This document shows positions 1-11,500 of a stretch of DNA of 64,000 bases, one piece after another. Position 1 is the first letter of the stretch, and every line of letters starts with the position of its first letter. The stretch comes from Amblyomma americanum (taxonomy: Eukaryota; Arthropoda; Arachnida; Ixodida; Ixodidae). The stretch covers positions 115,016,380 to 115,080,379 of the forward strand of contig NC_135497.1 of NCBI RefSeq assembly GCF_052857255.1, read 5' to 3'. A model generated the notes under the pieces. The model saw only the letters and a program-made list of their open reading frames with translations, did not search any database and was not told the origin of the DNA. The position numbers and the translations under genes were made by a program.

Positions 1-429
1 TCCTACAGTTGTTTAATGATATGTGAATCATGTCATTGTCAATGTTTCTTTTCCTAGAGTGCAATACTACAAGTTTAGTTTTATATACATTTATTTTTAA
101 TTTATTTGTCCAAAACCATGCGGAATTATTAGACAGTCCTGATGTCATCTTGTTTTTTAGGACTGAGAGCAATTCAGCCGAGAACAAAAGAGCAGTGTCT
201 TCCGCTTACATTAGGACCTTTAAAAATCGAATGGCTTGCGGGAGGTAATTCACGAAGATAGAAAACAAAACCAAACTCAGTACAGATCCTTACGGAAACC
301 CGCAAGTTGTGGGTAGGAATGCGGAATGTGTGTTGTTCACTACTATTTCTGTTTTCTGTCGGACAGGGAACTAGCGAGGAACTGGAGAGAAGTCGCATGC
401 TTCTAATCTTCTCAGCAACTCAGAGTGAC

Positions 430-1392
430 AGACACATTCAAACACCTTTTGTATGTCGAAGAATATGCAAGCTGGTTTTTGTGAAGAGCAGTGTTGATTT
501 GCTGCGAAAGTGTTACAACAGCAGTAGTTGTTCATTTGGCTGAAACAAAGCCATGCTGCTCTGCAAATGTTACGTTATTATCAAGCAGAAACTTGCTATA
601 TTGTAGTGCTATTAGTTTTTCAAAAAGCGAATTTATTACACGAAACACAGATATGGCTCCAACTGTTAGGATCTTTGCGGTCGCCAGTTTGTAGACAGGC
701 ACAACTTTCGCTATCTTCAGATTTGTTGGATACTTGCAACTAATCATCGCGTGGTTAAATATTGTTAAGTGGCGGCCAGCCAAATAATGAGATGAGATGA
801 CTGATGGCAATGAGATGATTTAATGGCTGCTGGCCTAGTGCGAGCGCTCCGTTTCGCGCCACTGCCAGCTTCGCCTTCTTCGTCACACTACCCGGGGCCA
901 CTGAGCAATCGTCCCGATCGGTGGCAAAGAGACGCGCGAAGTGGTGATGTGCTGCAGAGGATAGGACAGGACAGAGGACAGGAAGGAGAACACAATCTTC
1001 ATCACAATATGTTGCATGAGGGGCGCATATAGTGGCAACACTGTTTTTTAATACCTTCGCTGGTATTTCGTTATAACCGTTATTACTGTAAGTGGACTTA
1101 ACTCAGGTGTTGTTGAAGGGAATACATTAACCAAGTTCCTTCCGCAATCGATGAAATGATTATTGAAAATACTTGTGACCTCCTCTGTGATTATATCAGG
1201 AAGGATGTTTTTTCTTTTCTTTACTTTAACATCTATTATGATTCCCCATATCTCTTTGGAATTCCCTTGCTGCCGTGTAATTAACTTGCCGTAGTATTCT
1301 TTCTTTGAATTCGTCATCATTGCGACCGAATTATTTGCGATGATGCAATGAGAGTGGTTGCATCTTTGATGCTGCTGCAGTATGGCGAGCAT
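430..1392 (-). pseudogene. Degenerate non-LTR retrotransposon reverse transcriptase, two blocks
   Basis: Read on the minus strand, 1392-1048 resembles the linker before the RT domain of a jockey/CR1-type element (KKEYYGKLI, then EIWGII). Block 810-532 resembles RT motifs 1-3 (LKIAKVVPVYK, ISVFRVINSLFEKLIA, then QHGF). A frameshifted continuation to about 430 reads TTTAVVTLSQQINTAL, which fits the next RT segment. The blocks are separated by about 230 bp of unrelated sequence and contain stops and frameshifts, so this is a dead fragment without a YADD box. The clade is uncertain. It sits in what is probably a 5' intron of, or upstream of, the ZCCHC8 gene. Confidence 0.6.
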
Positions 1393-2225
1393 TCGTGTGT
1401 GCGCTAAGTGCTTGTTGCAAGGGCAACGATACCCGACTACGAAGTACAGTTGATTACAGTTGCTTGGTTCTCAAACTTCTCAACAGCACATATATGCATG
1501 TATTGTGAAGCCCCGACACTTCAAGTCACTGTCGAATACTGGTTTGCCCTTCATATAGCCCAGCAACCATGTATCATGGAGCGCTGGCTATACATATCCT
1601 CATGTTGTGCTCCTGATAGCAGTTGAACGTCTTGTCAGTAAGTTACCACGCCAGTGCAGAAACAAAACCTTTCGACGCAGTTCCTCAAGAGTTGTGACAG
1701 AACGGTCTAATGCTCGATGAAATTATATTCTGTGGTACTACCGTAAAACCCAGTTACTGATGCGTGAGCAGATTGGACAAAAAAGGGGGTGAGGGAATAA
1801 TGATCGCCTTTTACACTGCATTTAGCAATCAAGCACTGAAGTGCTCGTTTTGGAAGCACTGTGATACGGCAGCAGAGCTAAACGTATGTAAAAGCATCAC
1901 TGTACAACACTTTACTAAGCAGTTATAGCATTATTATTTCTATATGATTGCTACACTTGCAATAAGACACAGTATAAAAAAAAAACTCGTGGTAATTACA
2001 CGTACGTTTTAAAACGTGCAGTTTTACACGTCATCCTTGAACGCTTACATTACAGGTAACATTGTTGGTGTAATGTATGTGTAGCAAGCTTTGTCACTTC
2101 GTGGTTGAAAAAAAAAGTAGCAACAGCATCATGGTCGGAAATTCGGTCGGTGTGTATACTGGGCTCTTGATGTTTGATTTCTTCTTATTAACAAAATTCT
2201 AGCTGGGAGATCTCGCTCTCTTTCG

Positions 2226-2465
2226 TTAACACCTAAAGACTACCATTGCTTCTAAAGGGCTAACAAACCTGCAAAAATTTCCCGCCTTGGTGGCTTGGCG
2301 TTTCACTGCCGACATCACCACATTAAACAGAAAGGGTGACATAACAGAGACCTGCAGCGCACCCAGTTCAACTGGACGACGCGCGGAGACAGCCCCTTGA
2401 ATGCAAACATGCATTGCGCGCCCACTCAAAGAACCCTGGACATAGTGCAGCAGGTGCCCGCTCAC
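2226..2465 (-). pseudogene. Short non-LTR reverse transcriptase fragment
   Basis: The minus-strand translation contains the block VELGALQVSVMSPFLFNVVM, a decayed form of the RT motif normally written PQGSVLSPFLFN. It is preceded by a stretch like the upstream RT segment (GRAMHVCIQGAVSA). No active-site YADD follows. It is a remnant of a different element from the one at 430-1392, probably R1/I-type, but it is too short to place firmly. Confidence 0.55.
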
Positions 2466-2482
2466 CTGTGCCTACTTGAGAC

Positions 2483-4171
2483 CATACATGGCAAAATTAC
2501 TTTTGAAAAGTAATTAGTACTGTCCTGGAAATCTCGCAGAAGTAATTAAAGTACATTACAAATTACTGCTGTAAAGAAGTAATGACATTGCATTATAATT
2601 ACTTGCCTTATGTAATGAAAATTATAAGTTACTTTTCAGATTCGATGCTAAAAAAGTTGCGCAATGGTCATAGTTCCTGCAAAATTTTAAGATTTTTTTG
2701 TGTGCACTGCCTTTGAGCTTGAAAGTGGGCGTCGGAAATTTTGCCCCTCTTTGAAGAAAGGTAGCCCTAGTCCATTGAATAGCCTCTTTGCTGGCATAGA
2801 AGAGGTCTATCTCGCATCACTCTTCAATCAGAAGTGCATCGTTCAATGCGAAATGTGGTCCCACCCTCCTGATTTTGAAGAATTTGTTGTACGCGTAAAC
2901 AGTGGTAGTGCATCGACAGCTTGTTCATGCTCATTGTCCCAGAAGTGCACCGGGGCGCAGAGAAACTGCCAGTTCTGCTGTTTAGTAAATTGCATGTTGC
3001 GGTGATTATGTTGCTATGTTGTCCTTGAGTTAAAATTAGTGCTTCAAATCCGGCCACAAAATCTAGTTTTCCCGAAAACTCACAACCAACTTTCTTAGCC
3101 GATGTCAGTTAAGACTTCTTGTCAGAGCGGTGATGTGGCAGTATATTATGGAGCTTCTAGACTTGCTCAAGCACTCGCAGTGCATCTCTGCAAAGTTGCC
3201 ATGCGAAGTTGTCATGGTCATGGAGCTTTCCTGGTGGCCCTGCGGAGCATTTGTGTGTGAGACCATATGCAGTGCAGGAAGATGCATAGCAGTTCTGTGA
3301 CTACTACGCAGACTCCTTACCAAGGGGGATCCTGGCCGCGGCGGTCGAATTTCGGTGGTGAAATTCTAAAGGCTCGAGTACTGTGCGATGTCAGAGCATG
3401 GTAAAGAACCCCAGGGGATTGAAATTTCCGGAGCCCTTCACTATGGCGTCCCTCATAGCCTGAGTTGGTTTGGGACGTTAAACCCCCATAAACCAAACCA
3501 ATCCTCACCAAGGCAGTGCTGATGTCCGTGCGCACATCGCCTCCCGTCTGTGTGTACTGTTTCCCTGTAGTGTTATTGCTGGTTGCACTTTTTAAGGCGA
3601 AAACCATATGTGGTCCATTAGCAATGATACCCGGTGTAGTAGTCGGCGTCCAGGAAAAGTGTTCCACAACCCTCAGTGACGTCATCAACAAAGAAAAAAG
3701 TTTCTTCCAAAGATGGGGAGAATTGAACTAACACTTTAGATTGCGAGGCGAGCACACAACTCATGGGCCACAAAACCGCGTTGCTTCTTGGTGAATAATG
3801 GTTAATTTAATGCATTTTTTCCTTTACGACTGTATGCTAATGAGTAGGTGTGTCATTAGAAACGAAGGAAAAAATATGTTTTCTGTTTCAAAGCATGGAA
3901 GTAGCCTTTAGTGCCCTCCATAATTTATTCTTGTTTTGTAGATGCTCAACCCCACAAACGTGCCGCCAAAGCATGGTAGACACAACGAGAAGTGCGGACT
4001 CATTAATCAGCAAAAGTAATTTCGCTAGTAATTAGTACTTTTTTCGTGAAATTACTGCTTCAAAGTAGTTCATTACATTGCTAAATTACCAGCCCCGAAA
4101 AGTGATGAATTACATTACAAATTACTGAGAAAAGTAATTTAATCAGCGTTATTTAATTACTGCCATGTCTG
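2483..4171. mobile_element. Non-autonomous hAT-type DNA transposon with 8-bp target duplication
   Basis: The 8-bp sequence CTTGAGAC occurs at 2475-2482 and again at 4172-4179. Directly inside lie terminal inverted repeats CATACATGGCA (left) and CAGACATGGCA (right, reverse-complemented), 10 of 11 identical. An 8-bp duplication with CA-starting ends is the hAT signature. Subterminal regions (about 2495-2640 and 4010-4165) are packed with TAATTAC / GTAATTA words in both orientations. No transposase is visible inside, so it is non-autonomous. A Ruka SINE is nested at 3326-3501. It landed in an older SINE whose halves flank it. Confidence 0.75.
3326..3501 (+). repeat. 5'-truncated Ruka-type SINE nested in the hAT element
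   Basis: Matches the body of the copy at 21774-22003 (gcggtcgaatttcg, tgcgatgtca, aaagaacccca, cgttaaacccccataaacc) but starts just after the tRNA-like B box, so the tRNA head is missing. Target duplication TCCTTACCAAGG (3314-3325) and TCCTCACCAAGG (3502-3513) flanks it, with one mismatch. 5' truncation plus a 12-bp duplication fits LINE-driven retrotransposition. Confidence 0.85.
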
Positions 4172-4179
4172 CTTGAGAC

Positions 4180-4360
4180 CAGAGTAGTGGGATCAAATCC
4201 TGATTGCGACGACCTCGTTTCAGTGGAGGCGGAGCACAAAAGCACTCCTGTGGTATTCAGTGTCAGTGCTTGTTAAAAGACCTCAGATGATTGAACTTAT
4301 TCGGGATCCCGCCTCTACGGTATCAGTCACGGTCCACATGTGGTTTCAGGATGTTACACC
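4180..4360 (+). repeat. Right part of an old tRNA-derived SINE split by the hAT element
   Basis: The sequence continues a tRNA-like B box (GGGATCAAATCC near 4188) into a body related to Ruka-type SINEs (cgtttcagtggaggcg, then a region like the ttaaagaacccca block). The missing tRNA head lies on the other side of the hAT insertion at about 2437-2482 (gcccgctcacctgtgcctac). It is strongly diverged. Confidence 0.5.
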
Positions 4361-5446
4361 TCGCATATGTTTACATAAAAAAAAAATAAGCAAAAAACAA
4401 ACAAACACAAGAGATCACTATCTTTTGAAAGTATTATTAGTCTTGTGCAACCAAAAGTATTGCAAGCAAATACGTGCACTATGAAGTTTGATACTTCACT
4501 AATTTTATCTTTTGAGCTGCAGGGAAGCGCCAGGTATCTTTCACAAAATCCTCCATAGGTGCCGTAGGACATCCGCATGCTGTAAGGATAAAGTAGCTGT
4601 TTAATAGAGCACACAAGAATGAGCCAGAAGCACAACATAACATGGCATAGTGCATGACAGAGGTAAATAGGCAGCATAAAACGCAGACATCCTGTCTCTC
4701 ATGGAGCAACCAATGAAACTTGCTATGCCAATGTACTGCATGGTAATGAGTTTTGCACAGTTTAACAGAGTAATGCTACTCATGCGTAAAAGAAAAGCGA
4801 GGTAGGTATAGACGATGATTATCACATCCCCAGAACAGTTTTCTTTTTTTTCACAGTATTCACCCAAGGGTCGGTTGCGATTCACATCGTAAACAAGGAA
4901 ATTCCTCAGGAAAGAAAATCGTGATCTTCAAGGATAAAACCCACCTTTGAGATTAATGGCATGTGTGTCCAATTATCACTTCATTCCGTAAAGCCTGTGT
5001 GTGGCGGCATATGCAGTTATGTAGAGTTTCTGCGGGAGACACGTGAGCAAAAGGCCACTGGCAAGCAGCAAGTCAGCGGGAGCAGCCCCATCACTGCTTC
5101 GAAAAAGCGACGACAGGCGGCTTAGCTGCCATTGGCCTCATGGCATATAGTGTAATTGCGGCACAGGTGCCTCCCTTGTTGGTTAAGGTAGCTAAGGGGG
5201 AACGCATCACAGGGAAACAAACGAGGGGACGGAGCAGGGTGAGTCTCCACAAGTGAAACTAGTGAGTCTGTGTTGCTGGTGATATCAGGTAAGCAAAGTC
5301 TACTTCTAGGTACCACCAGTTCTTGATAATTTTTAATACTTCCAGCCATTCTGAACCATGAACTAAGTAGTTGCAGTGAAGGGCACATTGTTTGCTGCAA
5401 TGAGGCAAAGTTTGTGGGTTAAAATTGTTGCATTTGTTTCCTGTAG

Positions 5447-5500
5447 GCGTTACTTTGAGCATGAAATGCTGTCACAACGCTTCCGGCCTGGGGTATACAG
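5447..5500 (+). CDS. ZCCHC8: ZCCHC8 exon: start of PSP domain
   Basis: Acceptor ctgtag ends at 5446 and donor gtaagc starts at 5501. It reads RYFEHEMLSQRFRPGVY and ends in phase 2, so the serine codon of SEELRKAL is completed by the next exon. Its first base completes a codon from an exon I cannot find upstream. It matches the region just before the PSP domain in vertebrate ZCCHC8 (KPGVIS). Confidence 0.85.
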
Positions 5501-8500
5501 GTAAGCATCTGAGTCTCTGCGTAAAGATTGGATCAAAATAGAGTATCTGTATTTTTATCAAGATGTGAATGGAACATTTTTAACATATTATATCATTGTG
5601 AAAATGCATGTTGCTTGTACATATGCAACAGGAATAACTTGTACATATGCAACAGGAACAGCGTGACTAACAGCCTAAACCCCCCTCCCCCGCGCCTTTC
5701 GCGACACAGCTGTCGTTCTTTTCACACACCCCCCCTCCATACTTAAAAGATGCTTGCTACTGCCCTCAGTCACTCCTGATGAAGGAGCCGAGTCGGCATC
5801 GAAACGTTGGGTTAACGTTAACATATTTGGTTGGAGATGTGCAGTTTATTATAAGGAATAACTTTATGCTACTCCTTTGTACGACTAGATTTTCTGTGTA
5901 ATCCTGTATAATAGTACCAGTAAAATGGCATGAGTTTCTTGTAGGTCACGTCACAAACTTGTGTATCTAGACGATGCTTACCAGCCATAATGGCATGAGT
6001 TTCTTGTAGGTCACATAACAAACTTGTGTATTTAGACCATGCTTACCAGCCAGCCTGAGACTCTTGGGTCAGTGCATTGCAGTTGCAAAATTAATATCCT
6101 GTGTCGGCGAGAATTTCAACACTATTACTTTGTTTACAAATAACTCTAACGAATAGGAGAGTAATTACTCATTAGCATCCACCCATGCGCAGCCATACGG
6201 CTACAGAGGAAAGCTATACAGCTTTCGCCCCAGACGGGCGATGGGCCTGGGTTCGACTCCTGGACCAGGACGAATTTTTATTCAACTGCGAAGTTTCTGT
6301 GAAAGCTGTATAGCTTTCTTTTGTAGCCGTATAGCTGCACTTTGGTGGATGCTAATGAGTAATTACTTCATTTACAAAACTACTCCACCTTAGGAGATTT
6401 CTTTAAACGTTGGGCCAACTGGGCAAGGACCTTTGTAAATTTGTCACAGTTTTTTCATATTTGACAAATTTGCTTACAGTTATGTCTGCAGATCTTTTCG
6501 CTCACTTATTTTTACCTTGCTGGTTTCAGTGAGGAGCTCAGAAAAGCTTTAAACTTGCATCCCCGAGATCTACCTCCATTCGTCTACAGAATGCGTGTAA
6601 TTGGGTATCCACCAGGATGGCTTAAGAATGCAGTGGTTGAGAACTCGGGGATCAAAATATATGGCTTGGATGAAGACGGTAGGTTCAGTTTCAATGTTTC
6701 CAAATAACTAGAGAATAGATAAAAGTGCGACTAGCGAGTTTAGATGCACAATTTTTTTTCTCATTTGCACTTGTGTTAATTGTGTTTACATGCAGATATG
6801 TCTTATTTCACAATTTTGTGCTTGAGTTTTGTTGTTAGAATACATCATCTTGATCTTTACTGAGGTATCATTGAAATGCTGACATCTGCTACAGGGCAGG
6901 CGGTAATGGACGTGGAAAATACATTGTTTGCCTTGGGGTGGAAGGTAAATGACAGTTATTGATTGCGACATGCAACGTAGTCATTTTGTGACATCTCTTG
7001 TGATTTAAAATTTTTCAGCTGTGTCTACTTTTTTGTTACACGTAATCTTGTGTAACAATCTTTGAAAATAAAAAGCCAAAAGTTCATCACAGTAGTCATC
7101 TGTGTTGCTCTCTCTTCTCAGTAACTGGGTGTGGATTGACTGGGCTTTGTGTTGCATGTACAAAAAAAACTTGGGCAAATTTAAGAAATAGTGGGAGATG
7201 GAAATTTTAAGTGAATTTTCAGCAGGAAAACTAAATATGCATTGAATTATAATTATCTATCTACTATGTATTTTTATTATTTAATGGGCACTGAAGGGGA
7301 ATGTTAAATCCAGATAGATAGATTAGAGTTCTGATACAAGCAGATATATTAATATTTTTGGCAAGAACAAAGCTTTGATAAGCCAGGAAATTGTTAAAAA
7401 GCTAAAGACACACAGTGACGACTCTAAAACTGCACTTTGACCAGGTGCAATTCTGAAGAACCAACCAAATTGTATCTTGAAACTTCAAGAAACACATTGG
7501 CACAAAAAAAAAAATTCACATACACAAAAGAGACGAGGTTATGATGGCCTGTCTGTCGTCTCTTTTGTGTATGTGAATTTTTTTTTTGCGCAATGTTTTT
7601 TTTTTTTTTTTCAAGTTTCAAGATGCTAAACCAACTAGCCCGGCAGCATGTTTTACCAACCATAATTGGTTCAGTGCTTTGATGTGCACCACTACTTTCA
7701 ATGGTCAAGTGCTGTTGAAATAGGGGAAAGTAGTGTGGTAATTGCTGCTGAGATGAGAGAATACGAAACATTGCTTATTTTGCATGGCATTCAGTCTGCC
7801 TGCTTGAAGCCATTGTGCGTAGCAACTTAAAGGAGTACAGGCACCTAATTTTGGTGGCATGTTTTCTTCTTTACAATGATGCGGAAGACACTACTACACA
7901 TGAATCACCATGTGATATTCACCTTAGACCGCTGGAAAATTTATTATATTTTTCCTGTCATGCTGTTTCGGTTTCGGTTTCAACAGTCGAACGATGGATG
8001 TGGCGTCAAAGAGTGGTTTTATGTCACATGAGGCATGCAAAAACGTCCATAAGTTGCTGCTTCGTTTTAATTCCCTCAAGAGCCAGAATGACAACAAATG
8101 GGGAAGCAGCAATTGCAGTTTTTTCATGTCTCACGTGACCTGTAAGCACTTGTTGACGTCACAGTTTTCATTCGGCTGTTGGAACTGAAACCGAAACAGC
8201 ATGAGAAACAAATGCGATTATAAATTATCTAGCGGTCGTAAGAAAATACTAAGTGGTAATCCATGTGTAATAATGCCTTACCCACCATTATAAACAAGAA
8301 AACACAGCTCCTTTAAAAGTACATGGCAAGCATGAGCTCTCGTGGTTGTTCTCTTTCTGAATGGTGAAGCTGCCTTGCTTTGAGTGGATAGCTTTACACC
8401 ATTGAGGGTGGTAAACAGTATGGTGCCGCCATTTGTTGCTAAATACTGTGACGAAAAAAAAAATTAGGCAAAGGTTTAACCTAGTTGAACCTAAGTAACC

Positions 8501-11500
8501 AAAGCGAAAGCTTTAAAGGCAACCTTTCAGCGAGCTACATCCACTGGATGATTGGATTCGGCTTGTCTTGCAACCTCTGAGAAGCGGACAGTTCACGAGG
8601 CATCTCGCCTGGATCATCCATGACGACTACTGCTGTTAAGTTATCGAGAGCTGTTTTAGTCCATTGGCACTGGCTGAGAATCAGCGGAGGCTGTCTAGAG
8701 GGAGCGAGCGCGTGGCTCTGGAATAGCTGCGGTTGAGTGGCGTCGTGGTTGTCACATGACTAGGCAGAGGCGAGCACTCTGTTTTGGTGGCTACGGCAGC
8801 TGAGTGACATCATAGCTCTCACGTGATTTCTCCTCAATTTAAGGTCAAACTCGCGCACACAGCAAAGAAGCTGCGGAGGGGAGTAGTAAAAGCTTTCGCA
8901 TTTAAAAAGCCATCTGATCAGCAAGCCAAGCGGTTTTGTTTTTGTTCTTTTCCTGAGATTTAATGAAAGTTCAGACAGTTACATAATAAATTGGCATATC
9001 ACCTCCTGTAATGCGTGGAGGTGTAAGGGGGAGAGGAAAATGGTGTTAGCATTTTGAAGTTTTCTCACGAAATTTTATCAACTTTTTGTTTAATATACCC
9101 TTTAGTTTTGTTCAGCTATGATATTATGAGCCAATTTAAATATAACAGTTATTGACAGATTTAAAACATGCTTTGAAGATCAGGTGATGCAAGTTTTTTG
9201 CTTAGAATTGTATGCCAATATGCTTGAACATTGCTGAATTAAGTGCTGTCACATCTTTGGTTTTGTATCATGTTGTTTGTGCTATGTTTTCTTCCTAGAT
9301 AAAGCAAATGATACTGATATTGAAGAAGGTGAAATAAAATCCGAGGAGAAATCAGGTGGGTTTACTTTATATTTTTTTTGCGCATGACTCAGTGTGGTCA
9401 GAATACTGATAGTTATCTTTCATGCTCCTCTTTGCCAAGAAGGCTTGAAACAGTCATCTAGCTTTTAGGCACACTAAGAGATTACAGGGCATGACCATTT
9501 CGTGCTGTATAACAGTATGCAGAATTCTTTGGAGCTTATATATGTATCTCCCTTGCTTCTTAATTTAGTGATATATGACACAAGCCGGTTGATCAGAATC
9601 CCTGGCTTCAATTGTCCTGTACCAGACGGAGTCTATGATGCAAGTATCTGTATTTCATTTTTGTTTGTGCAGTGGAAACAATGCTCCTTTTTAAGCCTTT
9701 TTTTGGAAGGACATGGCCTCTTCTGTACTGAAAAGTGCTTCAGCTTGTGTGCATCGGCATTTAACAAAAGCAGTATATGGTGTTCTGTAGGTGCCTCCAG
9801 AGTGTATGTTTGTGGAGTGTTCAGCACTTAAAGGTACAATCTGCTGAGTTTTATTGGCCATATTTTCTTTGTGGCAATCAAATGCTCCTTGCCCAAATAA
9901 TGTATGCTCGACTGTGGTTCTGAGACCACAGGGGGCAACTAGGGGGGGAACATTTTAAAACCAAATATTTTTTGACATGGGATTTTTTTTTTTTTTTTTC
10001 CTTTTGGTAGGTGGCGCCTGAAAGTCATGACGTTACAAATCACAGATGTGACACTGACTGCCTGCCGCCAAGGCTATTAGGAGTGCGGCATAAACTGACA
10101 TACTCAACTTGTCGGGAAACTATAGTTTAAAGCACTGTTTCAAGAAACTGTGTCTAGAATAAAGATGATAAAAAAAGAAACGAACAAGCCATGCAATATG
10201 TGGCAACCAGGTGCAAGAAAAATGGAGCCTGAAGTTTCTTCCATCAAAAATAACCCTGTATTGTGCTCAGTACTATTCATAAAATGTAGTATATGCACTC
10301 CAAGCCCCAGCAGAGTGCCAAAGTTTTAACACAGTATGTTTGAACGCAGCCTTACTTTATCTGCCATTTTTAAATATAACAAGTCCAGTAGTAGTAGTAA
10401 TTGGTTTTTGGGGGGAAAGGAAATGGTGCAGTATCTGTCTCATGTATCGTTAGACACCTGAACCGCGCCGTAAGGGAAGGGATAAAGGAGGGAGTGAAAG
10501 AAGAAAGGAATAAGAGGTGCCGTAGTGGAGGTCTCCGGTATAATTTCGACCACCTGGGGATCTTTAACGTGTACCGACATCGCACAGCACACGGGCGCGT
10601 AAGCGTTTTTCCTCCATAAAAACGCAGCCGCCGCAGTCGGGTTCGAACCCGGGAACTCCGGATCAGTAGTCGAGCGCCCTAACCACTGAGCCACTGCGGC
10701 GGGTAAACAAGTCCAGTGTATTTAAGGGAAACCCCCTAGGTAGAGTAGATTTCACTTGCAGTGAGTAGTTGCTTCCCAATTTAAATATAAATTACTGACA
10801 AAACTACCAGTACTGTACTGGTTGCTACCATCATAGATGAAGACCTACGAGAATAAGTCAGTAATTTTTATCACCAACAGTAGGCTGTCCCTTTAAAGGG
10901 ACGCTGAGGACAGCTCCATCCAATTTTTGTCCTTAGTAAATCTATTCTGTGCCTCTTTCCTAGTATGTTGATGCTTGTCTGGAAGCAAAAGACGCATTTA
11001 TTGCCAAGAACATTTGCGATTACAAATTTACCTGCCACTATTCAGACTTCTCATGTCTACAGCAAAAAGGAATCCGTGTTCACCATTTTGAAGTAAATGG
11101 CAGTGTAGCCTAGCCTCTGGGATCCGCAACCAAAAAACTGTGTTGATGCGTGCAGATTACTTGCTAGATTGGCCAGTGATGGTGACACCTATAATTCATA
11201 TTTTTTCCTTTTCTATCGTATAAAAAGCTCTGTAATCACTGAAAGTAGTGTCATTGTTACTAGAATGCAGTAGAATCGCGATAATTCAAACTTTCGGTTA
11301 ATTCAAACAAAATTCGAAATTTTTGGTTGGCTGGCTATATGTTCAATGCATTTTAAAGCCTGTTAATTCATACCGCGGATTGTCTTACATTCACTTTGAA
11401 TATTCAAACTTCTTGGCTTGCTCCAATGCTCCTGGCGCACGAAACAGTGGCGGCCGAGATCGGATATGTCAGGTTTACGGCTCCATGTGAGCTGAAAATT

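Noticed and set aside
2700..3005. Cysteine-rich open frame as the missing ZCCHC8 zinc-knuckle exon
   Set aside because: Cysteine spacing does not fit C-x2-C-x4-H-x4-C, and it lies inside the hAT element.
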